This document shows positions 1-8,741 of a DNA stretch of 64,000 nt, one piece after another (position 1 is the first letter of the stretch; every line of letters starts with the position of its first letter). The position numbers and the translations under genes were made by a program. The stretch is from positions 620,001 through 684,000 of the forward strand of contig NZ_JADIKF010000039.1 in the NCBI RefSeq assembly GCF_016904945.1, in the 5' to 3' direction. The stretch is from Dyella mobilis (GTDB lineage: Bacteria > Pseudomonadota > Gammaproteobacteria > Xanthomonadales > Rhodanobacteraceae). The notes under the pieces are model-generated. The model did not search any database, had not been told where the DNA came from, and saw nothing but the letters and a program-made list of their open reading frames with translations.

Positions 1-333
1 ACGGAACATCACGTCGATGGATGGGCGCGCGTAGTTCACGCGCGGGTCGACCGACAAGGCAAAGTGTTCGTCCTCTTCCACCAGCAAATGGTAGCCGCTT
101 GGAGCGAGATGGACAGTGCCGCGTTGGGCAGGATGGCGTTCGAGTGCTTCGATCACCGGCAACAGTGAAACGCGTCCCAATATTTCGCACAACAGGTCCA
201 CGGTATCCGAGCTGCTGTGGCAACAGGCCAGCACGACCTGCTCCAGCCTGGCGTCAAGTCCGCCGACCAGCACCTTGAGCGCGTCTACGCCGCCCGCGGA
301 ACAGCCGATCGCAATGGCTTGCGGTCTGTTCAC
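1..333 (-). CDS. cheB: CheB-type protein-glutamate methylesterase, C-terminal part missing (window edge)
   Basis: 111 codons are present, starting at a GTG that overlaps the stop of cheR (GTGA, 4-nt overlap), which indicates translational coupling. The product opens with an AIGCSAGGVDALK segment, the nucleophile-serine loop of the CheB esterase domain, and later shows LAPSGYHLLVE and RPSIDVMF, both typical of CheB. No receiver domain precedes the esterase domain, so this is a stand-alone methylesterase that would remove methyl groups from glutamates of chemoreceptor-like proteins. The rest of the gene, with the catalytic His and Asp, lies outside the window. Function is inferred from family motifs. 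Confidence 0.88.
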   Translation of the reverse strand, partial: MNRPQAIAIGCSAGGVDALKVLVGGLDARLEQVVLACCHSSSDTVDLLCEILGRVSLLPVIEALERHPAQRGTVHLAPSGYHLLVEEDEHFALSVDPRVNYARPSIDVMFR

Positions 334-1175
334 GTTAAATTGCGCTCCGGATGATTGTTCAGTCGATAGATGCGCAGGCGCTCGTCGAACGGCGTAAAAC
401 TGGTCGACGCGGAAGCGAAGTCCAGGCTTTCGCGCAAACCAAGGCACAGAAAGCCGCTGCGTACCAGGCTGTCGCGGAACAGCGACAGCACGCGGTCCTG
501 CAAGGTGTTGGAAAAATAGATCATCACGTTGCGGCACAGAATCAGGTGCGCCTCGCAGAACACGCTGTCTGCTACCAGGTTGTGCTGGGCAAAGGTGACG
601 TTGCGGCGCAGCCGCTTGTCGAGTTTCAGCAAGTTGTAGCGGGCGCTGTAGTAGTCGGCTAACGACTGGGTGCCGCCGGAAGCCTGGTAATTGCGTGACC
701 ACTGTTGCGCTTCGCGCGAGGGATAGATGCCTTCCTCGGCTTGTTGCAGGGCGCGCTCGCTGAGATCGGTGGCGAAAATCTGCGTGCGATCGTAAAGGCC
801 CGCCTCTTCCAGCAGGATCGCCAGCGAATACACCTCCTGTCCGTGCGCGCAGCCGGCCTGCCAGATATTGATCTGGGGGTAGGAGGCGAGCAGTGGCATC
901 ACCTGTTCGCGCAAGCCGCGGAACATGTCCGGGTCGCGGAACATGTCCGAGGCAGGCACCGTAAGACCGTCGAGTATGCGCGGCAGCAATTGCGGCTGGT
1001 GCATCATCTGCTCGATCAGGCCGCTGATGGTTTTGCATTGCATGTGCTCGGCCAGCTGCTGTATGCGCCGCTTCAACGAAGCGGGGGCATACTCGCTGAA
1101 GTCGTAGCCGTGGCGGCGCTGCAGCGCCTGCACGAACAGCTCCACTTCAATGTTGTCGAGCTCGGTTGCATCCAT
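330..1175 (-). CDS. cheR: CheR-type protein-glutamate O-methyltransferase
   Basis: 281 aa. A short N-terminal helical domain is followed by a Rossmann-fold methyltransferase domain. The SAM-binding segment reads GCAHGQEVYSLA, matching the CheR GCxxGxExYS motif, and CRNVMIYF is the usual CheR late motif. It would methylate receptor glutamates using S-adenosylmethionine, opposed by the overlapping cheB. The hybrid kinase ends 16 nt upstream, so kinase, cheR and cheB look like one operon. Such orphan CheR/CheB plus hybrid kinase sets are common in Xanthomonadales and need not control flagellar chemotaxis; no cheA, cheW or receptor gene is visible. Confidence 0.9.
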   Translation of the reverse strand: MDATELDNIEVELFVQALQRRHGYDFSEYAPASLKRRIQQLAEHMQCKTISGLIEQMMHQPQLLPRILDGLTVPASDMFRDPDMFRGLREQVMPLLASYPQINIWQAGCAHGQEVYSLAILLEEAGLYDRTQIFATDLSERALQQAEEGIYPSREAQQWSRNYQASGGTQSLADYYSARYNLLKLDKRLRRNVTFAQHNLVADSVFCEAHLILCRNVMIYFSNTLQDRVLSLFRDSLVRSGFLCLGLRESLDFASASTSFTPFDERLRIYRLNNHPERNLT

Positions 1176-1191
1176 GGTTAGGTTCCTTGCG

Positions 1192-4100
1192 TCATCCGCG
1201 CAGCCAGACGTGCATCATCGATGCCAGCTTGTCCAGGTCGATCGGCTTGGACAGGTAATCGTTGGCACCGGCTTCCAGGCACTGCTCGCGATCGCCGCGC
1301 ATGGCCTTGGCCGTAAGCGCAATCACCGGCAGATGGCTGAGCGAGGGTTTCGCGCGGATCGCTCGGGTTACCTCGTAGCCATCCATGCCCGGCATCATGA
1401 TGTCCATCAGCACCAGCTCCACTTCGCCATGCTCTTCGAGCTGTTGCAGCGCCTTGTTGCCGTCTTGTGCCATGGTCACGTTCAGGCCCCAGCTGCGCAG
1501 CACCTTGGACAGCGCGAACAGGTTGCGCATGTCATCGTCGACCAGCATCACGTGGTGCCCGCTGAGACCATCGTAGGTGGGCGAGGGCGAGGTGGGCTCC
1601 GATGCCGAAGCCTGGCGGATGCTGTGCAGGAACAGGCTGACTTCATCCAGCAGGCGCTCCGGCGAGCGCACGCCCTTGATCACGATGCTGTCGGTGTATT
1701 GGCGGATGCGCAGGTTTTCCTCGCGGCTGAGTTCGCGTCCCGAATACACCACCACTGGTGGAAGGCTGCCGCCGCGTGCGAGTTTTTCCAGCATTTCCAA
1801 TCCGGAGATGCCGGGCAGGCCGAGATCGAGCACGATGCAGTCGTAGCCGGTCTCCGCGATTTTTTGCAGGGCTTCCTCGCCGGAGCCGGCCTCGTCGATA
1901 CGTACGTCGTCCTGATTGAGCAGGGAGCGCACGGCAGCGCGTGCGCTCGCATCGTCATCGACCACCAGCAGGTGTCGGGTACGGCCCTTGGCAAAGTGCA
2001 GCAGTCGCTCGAATGCGTCGTTGATGGATTCGCGAGTGACCGGCTTGGTCAGAAAGCCGACCGCGCCCAGCTCGCGTCCGCGCGAGGCCTCGTCGGTGGC
2101 GGAAAGGAAGTGCACGGGGATGTGGCGGGTCGCCGGGTCTGCTTTCAGCCGCTCGATCACCGTCCAGCCGTCCATGCCGGGCAGCATCACGTCGAGCAGA
2201 ATACCGACCGGACGATAGCGGCGCGCCAGCGCCAGGCCTTCCTCGCCGTCGAGCGAGTGCAGTGCGCGATGTCCTTTCTGGCGCACGGTGTCGGCGAGGA
2301 TGCGCGCAAAGGCGGGGTCGTCTTCCACGATCAGGATCACGCTATCGCCGGGTGCGATGCGTTCGCGGTCGTCCGCCACGCCTTCGGCGGGCAGCAGCGA
2401 GCGCGTCACGGGCCGCATCGCCGGCGGCTGTGCGGCGGCCGGCGCGGGGCTGGTACCGGCCTCGCCCTGCGCACTGCGTTCGGGCAGCAGCAAAACGAAT
2501 TCGCTGCCTTGGCCTACTTCGCTGCGCAGCACGATATCGCCTCCCAGCAGCGAGGCCATGCGGCGGGAAATGCTCAAGCCCAGTCCGGTGCCGCCAAACT
2601 GGCGGCTGGTACTGCTGTCCGCCTGTTCGAAGGCGTTGAAGATGCGTTCCAGCTTGTCGGGCGGAATGCCGATGCCGCTGTCCTTCACGCTGATCGCCAG
2701 CAGGCTCTGGTCTTTCAACGCCTCCGGCACGGGCAGGTCGCCTGCGGGACGGCCGATGTGCACGCGAATGCCGCCCTTGGCGGTGAATTTGAAGGCATTG
2801 GCCAGCAGGTTGTTGACGATCTGTTCGAGCCGGTTGGGGTCGGTGTAAATCTCTGCCGGCAGGCCGTCGTCCAGCTTCACTTCGTAGTTGAGCTTCTTTT
2901 CGCGCGCTACGTGATCGAACGTGCGCCGCAGGCTGCGCGCCATGTTTTGCAAGGGGAGGTCGATCAGCGACAACTCCATCTTGCCCGCTTCGATCTTGGA
3001 AAGGTCGAGGATGTCGTTGATCAGCCGCAACAGGCTGGAACCTGCATCGTGAATGATGCGTGCGGACTCCACCTGTTCGGAGTCCAGGTTGCCTTCGCGA
3101 TTGTCGGCCAGGCTGCGCGAGAGAATCAGCAGGCTGTTGAGCGGCGTGCGCAGTTCGTGCGACATGTTGGCGAGAAACTCGCTCTTGTACTGGCTTGCGC
3201 GCGCCAGCTCTTCCGCCTTCTGCTCCGTCTCGCGCTGCAGTCCTTCCACCTGCTGCTTCTGCTGGCGCAGGGTATCGGTTTTCAGGCGAAGCTCTTCGTT
3301 GGATGCCTGCAGCTCATCGGCCTGTACGCGCAGTTCTTCTTCGGAGGCCTGCAAGCGCTGCGACTGTTCTTCCAGTTCGATGGTCTTGCCTTGCAGGGTG
3401 TCGTTGGCGTTGCGCAACGCTTCCTGCTGCTGCTTCATGGTGAGTGCGGAAATGCGCAGCTCGTCGGCCTGTTCGCGGGTCTGCTCGAGCAGGTCCTGGG
3501 TGTTTACCGCGCGATTGAGGTTTTCCAGGGTCAGCGCCGCCATCGGCAGCAGCTCGTTGAGCAGTTCCTCGTGCCACGGCGAGGGTGAGGCAAAGCCGGC
3601 GAATTCCAGCACGCCAACCAGTTGGTCACGCAACAGCAGCGGGCGGATGGTGATGTGATGGGGCAGCGAAGCACCGCTGCCGGAGTCCACGTGCAAGTAG
3701 TTGTCCGGGATATCGGTCAGCGTTATCGGTTTGCGCATGAGCGCGCTCTGGCCGACCAATCCTTCGCCGGGCATGTAGGCATCGGGGCTGATTTGCAGGC
3801 GCATGCCGTAGCTGCCCAGCAGGTCCAGCCGCTGGCGCGCTTCGTCGAAACCGTAGAACAGTGCTACGCCAGCGTGCAGCAATGGCGTGAGTTGCGTAGT
3901 GAGGCGCTCGGCGAAATCGCGATGGTTGGTAGCCTGCTGCAGGCTGTTGGAGATCGTCGCCGCCTGGCTTTTCAGCAGTGCCTGTTCTTCGGAGTCGATC
4001 ACCATCTGCTTGAAGACGTTCAGTGCACGTGCAATCTCGCCGATTTCGTCGCCGCGGCCCATGCTGCGCACTTCGATGTCGCGATCATGCGCCGCCAGGC

Positions 4101-4842
4101 GCGTCATCTGGTTGGTCAGGCGGCGGATCGGGCGCGTGACCAGGCGCGAAGTAAGGTCGATCACCATCAGGCCCAGGATCAGCCCGACCAGGCCGCTGAC
4201 GATATTGACGTATTTGGTGGTGCGTACCAGTTTTTCGACCTCCTGGGTGCGCACATCGAGCAACTGGCGCTCGGTGGCGCTCATGTCGTCCATGAGATCG
4301 GTAAAGTCTTCCGTCTTGACCGTGCGCTTGGCCAGGTAGTCGGTCTGGATTTGCAACAACTGCGCCACGCCCGCAGCTGAACCCGGATTGCCGATTGCGG
4401 CATCCGGAGCCAGCAGCTTGTCGTGCAGCTCTTCGTTCCATTGCGCGATCATTGCCTTGATGCGGTCGATGCGTACCTGCTGCAGCGGGTTGTCCACGGT
4501 GAGTTCGCGCAATTGCGCCAACTGTTCCTGGAACAGCTTTTCGTCGTGGTTGATGCGGTCCAGGTCGCTGCTTTTGTGCGCAATCAGATAACCGCGCAAC
4601 CCCAGTTGCGCGGAAAGCGCCGAGCGCTGCAACGACTGGATCTGCAGCAGCACCTGGTAAGTGTGGTCGGACCAGTGCCGCGTCTGCGCCTCTTTGGCTT
4701 GCGAGGCGACGTTGACCATGCTGTTGATCAAGAACAGGCCCAGCAACAGGCCGATCGCAAGAGCGATCTTGTATCGGATGGGCAGGTTGGCCAGCCACGA
4801 ATACTTTTTCTGGGGTATCGGCGTTGCAGTGAAGCTGACCAT
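1192..4842 (-). CDS. Membrane hybrid histidine kinase with HAMP, GAF and three receiver domains
   Basis: 1216 aa from the ATG at 4842; a GTG at 4878 would add 12 residues. The ATG has GGGA at a usable distance. Order: TM1 (about 23-43), a helical periplasmic CHASE3-like sensor (45-205), TM2 (212-232), HAMP (235-290), GAF (310-445), a long coiled coil (450-550), HisKA with phospho-acceptor His562 in the NMSHELRTPLN motif, HATPase (GTGLGLS near 753), and three receivers with predicted phospho-Asp 884, 1006 and 1147. All three receiver aspartates are present, so an intramolecular phosphorelay is plausible. It is co-transcribed with cheR and cheB. The input signal cannot be read from the sequence. 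Confidence 0.93.
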   Translation of the reverse strand: MVSFTATPIPQKKYSWLANLPIRYKIALAIGLLLGLFLINSMVNVASQAKEAQTRHWSDHTYQVLLQIQSLQRSALSAQLGLRGYLIAHKSSDLDRINHDEKLFQEQLAQLRELTVDNPLQQVRIDRIKAMIAQWNEELHDKLLAPDAAIGNPGSAAGVAQLLQIQTDYLAKRTVKTEDFTDLMDDMSATERQLLDVRTQEVEKLVRTTKYVNIVSGLVGLILGLMVIDLTSRLVTRPIRRLTNQMTRLAAHDRDIEVRSMGRGDEIGEIARALNVFKQMVIDSEEQALLKSQAATISNSLQQATNHRDFAERLTTQLTPLLHAGVALFYGFDEARQRLDLLGSYGMRLQISPDAYMPGEGLVGQSALMRKPITLTDIPDNYLHVDSGSGASLPHHITIRPLLLRDQLVGVLEFAGFASPSPWHEELLNELLPMAALTLENLNRAVNTQDLLEQTREQADELRISALTMKQQQEALRNANDTLQGKTIELEEQSQRLQASEEELRVQADELQASNEELRLKTDTLRQQKQQVEGLQRETEQKAEELARASQYKSEFLANMSHELRTPLNSLLILSRSLADNREGNLDSEQVESARIIHDAGSSLLRLINDILDLSKIEAGKMELSLIDLPLQNMARSLRRTFDHVAREKKLNYEVKLDDGLPAEIYTDPNRLEQIVNNLLANAFKFTAKGGIRVHIGRPAGDLPVPEALKDQSLLAISVKDSGIGIPPDKLERIFNAFEQADSSTSRQFGGTGLGLSISRRMASLLGGDIVLRSEVGQGSEFVLLLPERSAQGEAGTSPAPAAAQPPAMRPVTRSLLPAEGVADDRERIAPGDSVILIVEDDPAFARILADTVRQKGHRALHSLDGEEGLALARRYRPVGILLDVMLPGMDGWTVIERLKADPATRHIPVHFLSATDEASRGRELGAVGFLTKPVTRESINDAFERLLHFAKGRTRHLLVVDDDASARAAVRSLLNQDDVRIDEAGSGEEALQKIAETGYDCIVLDLGLPGISGLEMLEKLARGGSLPPVVVYSGRELSREENLRIRQYTDSIVIKGVRSPERLLDEVSLFLHSIRQASASEPTSPSPTYDGLSGHHVMLVDDDMRNLFALSKVLRSWGLNVTMAQDGNKALQQLEEHGEVELVLMDIMMPGMDGYEVTRAIRAKPSLSHLPVIALTAKAMRGDREQCLEAGANDYLSKPIDLDKLASMMHVWLRG

Positions 4843-4961
4843 GAGAAATCCCGCGTAGGTGGCCCATGGCGAACCCACAAGTCTCGGGGTGGATTTCTTA
4901 CAGACAGGGTCGCCAGAGGCCAGATTAGCGAGATGGAGGCGCGGGTGGTAGCTAGCGCCGG

Positions 4962-4992
4962 CAGCAGCCTCGTCAGTGCGACGAGGCTGCTG
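4962..4992 (-). terminator. Stem-loop directly downstream of the FAD/NAD(P) oxidoreductase
   Basis: A perfect 13-bp inverted repeat (4962-4974 and 4980-4992) with a 5-nt loop starts 5 nt after the stop of the minus-strand oxidoreductase at 4997. It lacks a clear U tract, as is common in high-GC genomes, so it may act as an mRNA 3' stabiliser or a weak intrinsic terminator. Confidence 0.5.
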
Positions 4993-4996
4993 TTGC

Positions 4997-6397
4997 TCAG
5001 GCGACGGCGGGGGAGGCCCGTCCTGTGCCTTGGGCTTGCTGCCCGTTGCTCAACGCATGGGCGAGCGAGTGCGCGGCCGCGCGTATTTCAGGCATGGCCG
5101 TGCACTCCCACAGGTTGCCGCGCAGCAACGATCCGATCGCATAAAGGCCCGCCTGGGCCTGGCCGGCGGCATCGATCAGGCGCCCATCGGGGAGTGCCGA
5201 TACGCCCAGTTGCAACGGATCGGCCACGGCGAGGCCGTCGGCCATCATTTGCGACAAAAGTGCATGTTCCGTGAAGGCCACGGCCGTATCCAGTCCGGTC
5301 GCTTGCACCACCAAGTCGGCCTGCAGGCGCGAGGTCACTTGGCTGGCCCGGTTGCGCACGGTCATTTCCAGCGGTCCGTGCCCGTCCACGCCGAGTACGC
5401 GTGCGGCGAGAATCTGCAAACGACCTTCGTCGCGCAATTGCTGGATGCTCTGGGCCGATCCCGGTGCGGTGCGGTGGCGCGCCGCCTCCCAGATCCAACG
5501 CGCGTGACGCAGGAACTGCCGCCGCCGCGCCAGCGTCAACCCTTGCCACAGCGAAGCATTGATCGGCCGCATGCCATCGATAAAGCTGCGCCAGTCGACA
5601 TCGGGCGCCTCGTTCGCGGCCTGGCGGATGGCGTGCAACATGTCCGCGGTGCCTTCGCAGCCGAGCAAGGTGGCATTGAGCCGGCTTTGCAACGAGTACG
5701 GCTGGGCCGGCAACGGCGGGTGCACGAACGGCAGCTGCCCGTGGCGCGAAACCGCCACCAGTTCGGCATGGGGCCACTGCGTCGATGCCGAAAGCAGGGT
5801 GTCGACGGCAGTAAGCCCGGTGCCGATCACGATCAGCCGACGCGGTGCGCGCACGTGCTGCGGCAGATTCCACGGGTTGAGTTCATAAGCGCCGCTGGCC
5901 AGTGCCTCCGCGGCGACCGTGCGCAACGGACGCGGCGACAGGGCGCCAACCGCCAGCACCACTTTGCCTGCTCGCAGTACTTCGCGATTGGCAAGCAACA
6001 CGTCATAGCCGTGCTGGCGCGGTTCGACCCGCACCGCTTCGGCGGCATGCAGAGCAAAACGCCGCCCGCGTTTCTCCGCCGCGTCGATGCGCGAGCGCAG
6101 CTGCGCTTCGACGAAATCGCCGAACCATCTGCGCGGCAGGAAATCGGTGCCGCAGGCATCTTGGTGATCGCTCTGGGCGTGCTGCAGGAAATCCTCTTCC
6201 GGGTCCACGTAGAGGCCCATGCCGCTGGCACGCACGTTGAGCAGATGGCGGTCGTCGCGCGTGGCATAAGCCACGCCGCGCCCAGCGGTGGAAGCACCGG
6301 TGATCCAGTGCACCGTGGCGGCACTGTCCTGTTTCAGCAGTGCGCCGAACAAGGCCGCGCCCGCTGCGCCGCCACCGATAATTGCGACATCAGTCAT
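4997..6397 (-). CDS. FAD/NAD(P)-binding oxidoreductase (NAD_binding_9 type)
   Basis: 466 aa. The N-terminus has the dinucleotide-binding motif AIIGGGAAGAALFGALL, and residues 40-70 contain GRGVAYATRD and LLNVRASGMG, typical of the FAD-NAD(P)-binding family of COG4529. A second nucleotide-binding segment (VIGTGLTAVDTLLS) lies near residue 190, as in flavin monooxygenase-like folds. The start has GAGGA 7 nt upstream. It sits 75 nt downstream of a cysteine dioxygenase on the same strand, so the two are probably co-expressed and may act on a sulfur or amino-acid substrate, which is inference. The substrate is unknown. The protein is not a canonical Baeyer-Villiger monooxygenase. Confidence 0.82.
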   Translation of the reverse strand: MTDVAIIGGGAAGAALFGALLKQDSAATVHWITGASTAGRGVAYATRDDRHLLNVRASGMGLYVDPEEDFLQHAQSDHQDACGTDFLPRRWFGDFVEAQLRSRIDAAEKRGRRFALHAAEAVRVEPRQHGYDVLLANREVLRAGKVVLAVGALSPRPLRTVAAEALASGAYELNPWNLPQHVRAPRRLIVIGTGLTAVDTLLSASTQWPHAELVAVSRHGQLPFVHPPLPAQPYSLQSRLNATLLGCEGTADMLHAIRQAANEAPDVDWRSFIDGMRPINASLWQGLTLARRRQFLRHARWIWEAARHRTAPGSAQSIQQLRDEGRLQILAARVLGVDGHGPLEMTVRNRASQVTSRLQADLVVQATGLDTAVAFTEHALLSQMMADGLAVADPLQLGVSALPDGRLIDAAGQAQAGLYAIGSLLRGNLWECTAMPEIRAAAHSLAHALSNGQQAQGTGRASPAVA

Positions 6398-6472
6398 GAG
6401 ACATCCTCAAGCAAAATTCTGGAACCCTGCAAACTCGCCGCGCATCCGGCGCGGCGTGCGTCTTTGATGAAA

Positions 6473-7060
6473 TCAGGCCCGCGCAGGTTCGCGCACGGTT
6501 TGATGCGTTTGGCTGCTCCAGCGCCCGTCGTCTTGCGGGTGATAACTGCGGTAGTTGTCCAGCGCGCCGCCATAAACGTGCAGCGACAGCGCGGCCCGGT
6601 TTGAAGAAAGATTGCGGCAGCGATGCGCGTAATCGGCATGGGAAAAGGCCAGGTGATCGCCGATGCCGATAACCGAAACCGCGCGCGAAACCAGATGGGG
6701 CCGATCCTGTAGCGAAAGGTCGAACGCCTCCACCTGCAGCACGCCGTCGAGCATGATTTCCATGCCCCACAAGCCGTCGTGGTCGTGAATGGGTGTCTCG
6801 TGGCCAGGTGGCCACGAGATCAGCAAGGCTTCGTAGCCGTTGCGGGTGTGATCGGCCAGCACCACGCGCCGATAGGATGCGGTCGAGCCGTCCTCGGTGA
6901 AATCCGCTGCGCGGGGACATCCCGGACAGGTCGTGGCCGCAGTCAACGCTTGCGCGAGTCGTTGCAAATGGACGTTGCCGTCATGGTCGATACACGTATC
7001 GATGGTGCCGACGATGCGTTGCATCCAATCGTTGGCGAAAGGTTTGAGTGCGTCGTGCAT
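6473..7060 (-). CDS. Cysteine dioxygenase family protein
   Basis: 195 aa from the ATG at 7060, chosen because AGGGG lies 6 nt upstream; an in-frame start 45 nt earlier lacks this. The product is a cupin of the type I cysteine dioxygenase family. The iron-binding HxH is in PIHDHDGLWGMEIMLDG, a third candidate His is in YAHRC, and SLHVYGGALDNY carries the conserved Tyr region near the C-terminus. The family oxidises a thiol (cysteine to cysteine sulfinate, or 3-mercaptopropionate in relatives) with O2 and Fe(II). A conserved CPGC pair near residue 63 is unusual for the core fold and may be structural. It precedes the FAD oxidoreductase on the same strand. Confidence 0.85.
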   Translation of the reverse strand: MHDALKPFANDWMQRIVGTIDTCIDHDGNVHLQRLAQALTAATTCPGCPRAADFTEDGSTASYRRVVLADHTRNGYEALLISWPPGHETPIHDHDGLWGMEIMLDGVLQVEAFDLSLQDRPHLVSRAVSVIGIGDHLAFSHADYAHRCRNLSSNRAALSLHVYGGALDNYRSYHPQDDGRWSSQTHQTVREPARA

Positions 7061-7566
7061 GGGGAGCCCCTGAAGTGTTGGCGTACTCGATTTCGAAGGA
7101 AACACAGAGGGCGTTAAAGATCCGCTATACCTTCATGGCCAAAACTCACTTGCACGTGACGAAAGTGCCGGGTGTTAGCCTGGTACGTGAAAAAACCACT
7201 TTAAAATAGCGATAAGCGCTTGCCGAATAGGCGTAAGACGGATTTCGTCTTACGAGTGCGGGTCGCGCGAATAAGATATTTTCTGCGTGCGTGAATGGTT
7301 CTCTTCTTTGTGATGTTTTTGCAAAGTTTCCGGCTGCGCCACCTTGCGCGACCAGGTCGCATGCGTTCTCGTGGTCTTCGAAACCGGCCTGCAGGTAGTC
7401 GGGCATCCCCTCGATGCGGCAAGACGCCAGCGTAAAGATGGGCGGTCTTGGGAATTGAGACAGGTCGTCGGGTACGATGCTCGCGCTGCGAACCAAGGCT
7501 CGCGAGATCCTGCTTGCACGGATATAGCGAGATCGTCAAAACACTTTTGTTTCGACAAGGATGCCC
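7061..7566. other. Intergenic region between divergent cdo and ATPase genes
   Basis: About 500 bp between two divergently read genes. It must contain both promoters, but I cannot place convincing -35/-10 boxes. The only clear structure is the inverted repeat at 7232-7254. Short open frames on the minus strand here have no ribosome-binding site and no recognisable product, so I call no gene. Confidence 0.5.
7232..7254. repeat. Perfect 9-bp inverted repeat, 5-nt spacer
   Basis: CGTAAGACG, GATTT, CGTCTTACG. It lies in the divergent cdo/ATPase intergenic region, about 170 nt from the cdo start and 310 nt from the ATPase start. It could be an operator for a dimeric regulator or an RNA hairpin. 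No T tract follows. Confidence 0.5.
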
Positions 7567-8733
7567 ATGCTTACGACGCTCGCCGTTGCCAACTACCGCT
7601 CGTTGCGCTCATTGGTTGCACCGCTGGGGCGCTTGAACCTGATTACCGGCCCGAACGGTTGCGGCAAATCGAACCTGTATCGCGCACTGCGCTTGCTGGG
7701 AGAGGCGGCGCAGGGCGGGGTGATCCATGCGTTGGCGCGCGAGGGCGGGCTGTCTTCCACTTTGTGGGCCGGTCCGGAAAATTTTTCGCCGGGCATGTTG
7801 CGCGGCGAAGTGCCCATCCAAGGCACCGTGCGGCAGGAACCTGCCGCGTTGAAGCTGGGCTTTGCCGGCGACGATTTCGGTTATGCCGTCGATTTCGGAT
7901 TTCCGCCGCAGCCGCCACCTGCCACGGCGTTTTCGCTGGACCCGATGATCAAGCGCGAGGCGATCTGGGCCGGCCCGTTTCTGCGCATGTCCAATCTGCT
8001 GGTGGATCGCAATCACGCCCTGGTCCGCGTGCGCGACGGCCGCCAATGGCGCGTGCTGACGGACCACCAAAGCCATTTCGAAAGTATCTTCACCCAGCTG
8101 GCCGATCCGCAGCGCGCTGCCGAGGTGCTGGCCTTGCGCGAATCGATTCGCGGCTGGCGCTTCTATGATCACTTTCGTTCCGATGCGGACGCGCCTGCGC
8201 GCATACCGCAATTGGGAACGCGTACCACCGTGCTGAGTCACGACGGACGGGATCTTGCGGCAGCGTGGCAGACCATCCTGGAAATCGGCGATCCGGCATC
8301 ATTGCAAGAATCCGTGCAGGATGCCTTTCCGGGCGCGCAGGTGGACGTGTCGATCAGCGATGGCCGCTTCGGCCTGTGCTTTCGCCAGCACGGTTTGTTG
8401 CGCGCGCTTTCCGCCGCGGAGTTGTCGGACGGTACCTTGCGCTACCTGCTGTGGATCGCCGCCCTGCACACGCCGCGGCCACCGTCGTTGATGGTATTGA
8501 ATGAACCGGAGACCAGCCTGCATCCCGATCTGCTGCCGGCGCTGGCGCGGCTCATCGTGCGCGCATCCAGGCACAGCCAGATCTGGGTGGTTTCGCACGC
8601 CCAGCGGTTGATCGCGGCGCTGGAAGAAGCGCCCGATTGCAACAGCGTCCACCTGGAAAAGGAACTTGGCCAGACGCGCATCGTCGGCCAGCGTGCACTG
8701 GACGAGCCGGCCTGGCACTGGCCTGCGCGCTGA
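7567..8733 (+). CDS. AAA family ATPase (AAA_21, RecF/OLD-like)
   Basis: 388 aa starting at the second of two close ATGs, which has AAGG 6 nt upstream. The Walker A motif GPNGCGKSN lies near residue 30, after a RecF-like start (LAVANYRSLRSL). The C-terminal half has an ABC-like signature (ELSDGTLRYL), Walker B with catalytic glutamate (LMVLNEPETSLHP) and a switch His in VVSHAQ. This is the architecture of predicted SMC/RecF-like ATPases, COG4637 type. No TOPRIM or nuclease domain is fused and no partner nuclease gene is adjacent, so a defence role as in OLD/Gabija systems is not supported. The cellular role is unknown. Confidence 0.85.
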   Translation: MLTTLAVANYRSLRSLVAPLGRLNLITGPNGCGKSNLYRALRLLGEAAQGGVIHALAREGGLSSTLWAGPENFSPGMLRGEVPIQGTVRQEPAALKLGFAGDDFGYAVDFGFPPQPPPATAFSLDPMIKREAIWAGPFLRMSNLLVDRNHALVRVRDGRQWRVLTDHQSHFESIFTQLADPQRAAEVLALRESIRGWRFYDHFRSDADAPARIPQLGTRTTVLSHDGRDLAAAWQTILEIGDPASLQESVQDAFPGAQVDVSISDGRFGLCFRQHGLLRALSAAELSDGTLRYLLWIAALHTPRPPSLMVLNEPETSLHPDLLPALARLIVRASRHSQIWVVSHAQRLIAALEEAPDCNSVHLEKELGQTRIVGQRALDEPAWHWPAR

Positions 8734-8741
8734 GCAGTCCG

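Noticed and set aside
1150-3588. An 812-codon open frame on the plus strand opposite the hybrid kinase
   Set aside because: It lies wholly antisense to a kinase with complete domain order and motifs. The frame is open because of GC-rich codon use on the other strand, and its His/Gln/Arg-rich product matches no family.
7146-7496. A 116-codon minus-strand open frame upstream of cdo
   Set aside because: No ribosome-binding site, no recognisable family, and it overlaps the inverted repeat and likely promoters.
7567-8733. Defence system such as Gabija or OLD nuclease
   Set aside because: The ATPase lacks a TOPRIM domain and no helicase or nuclease gene is adjacent.
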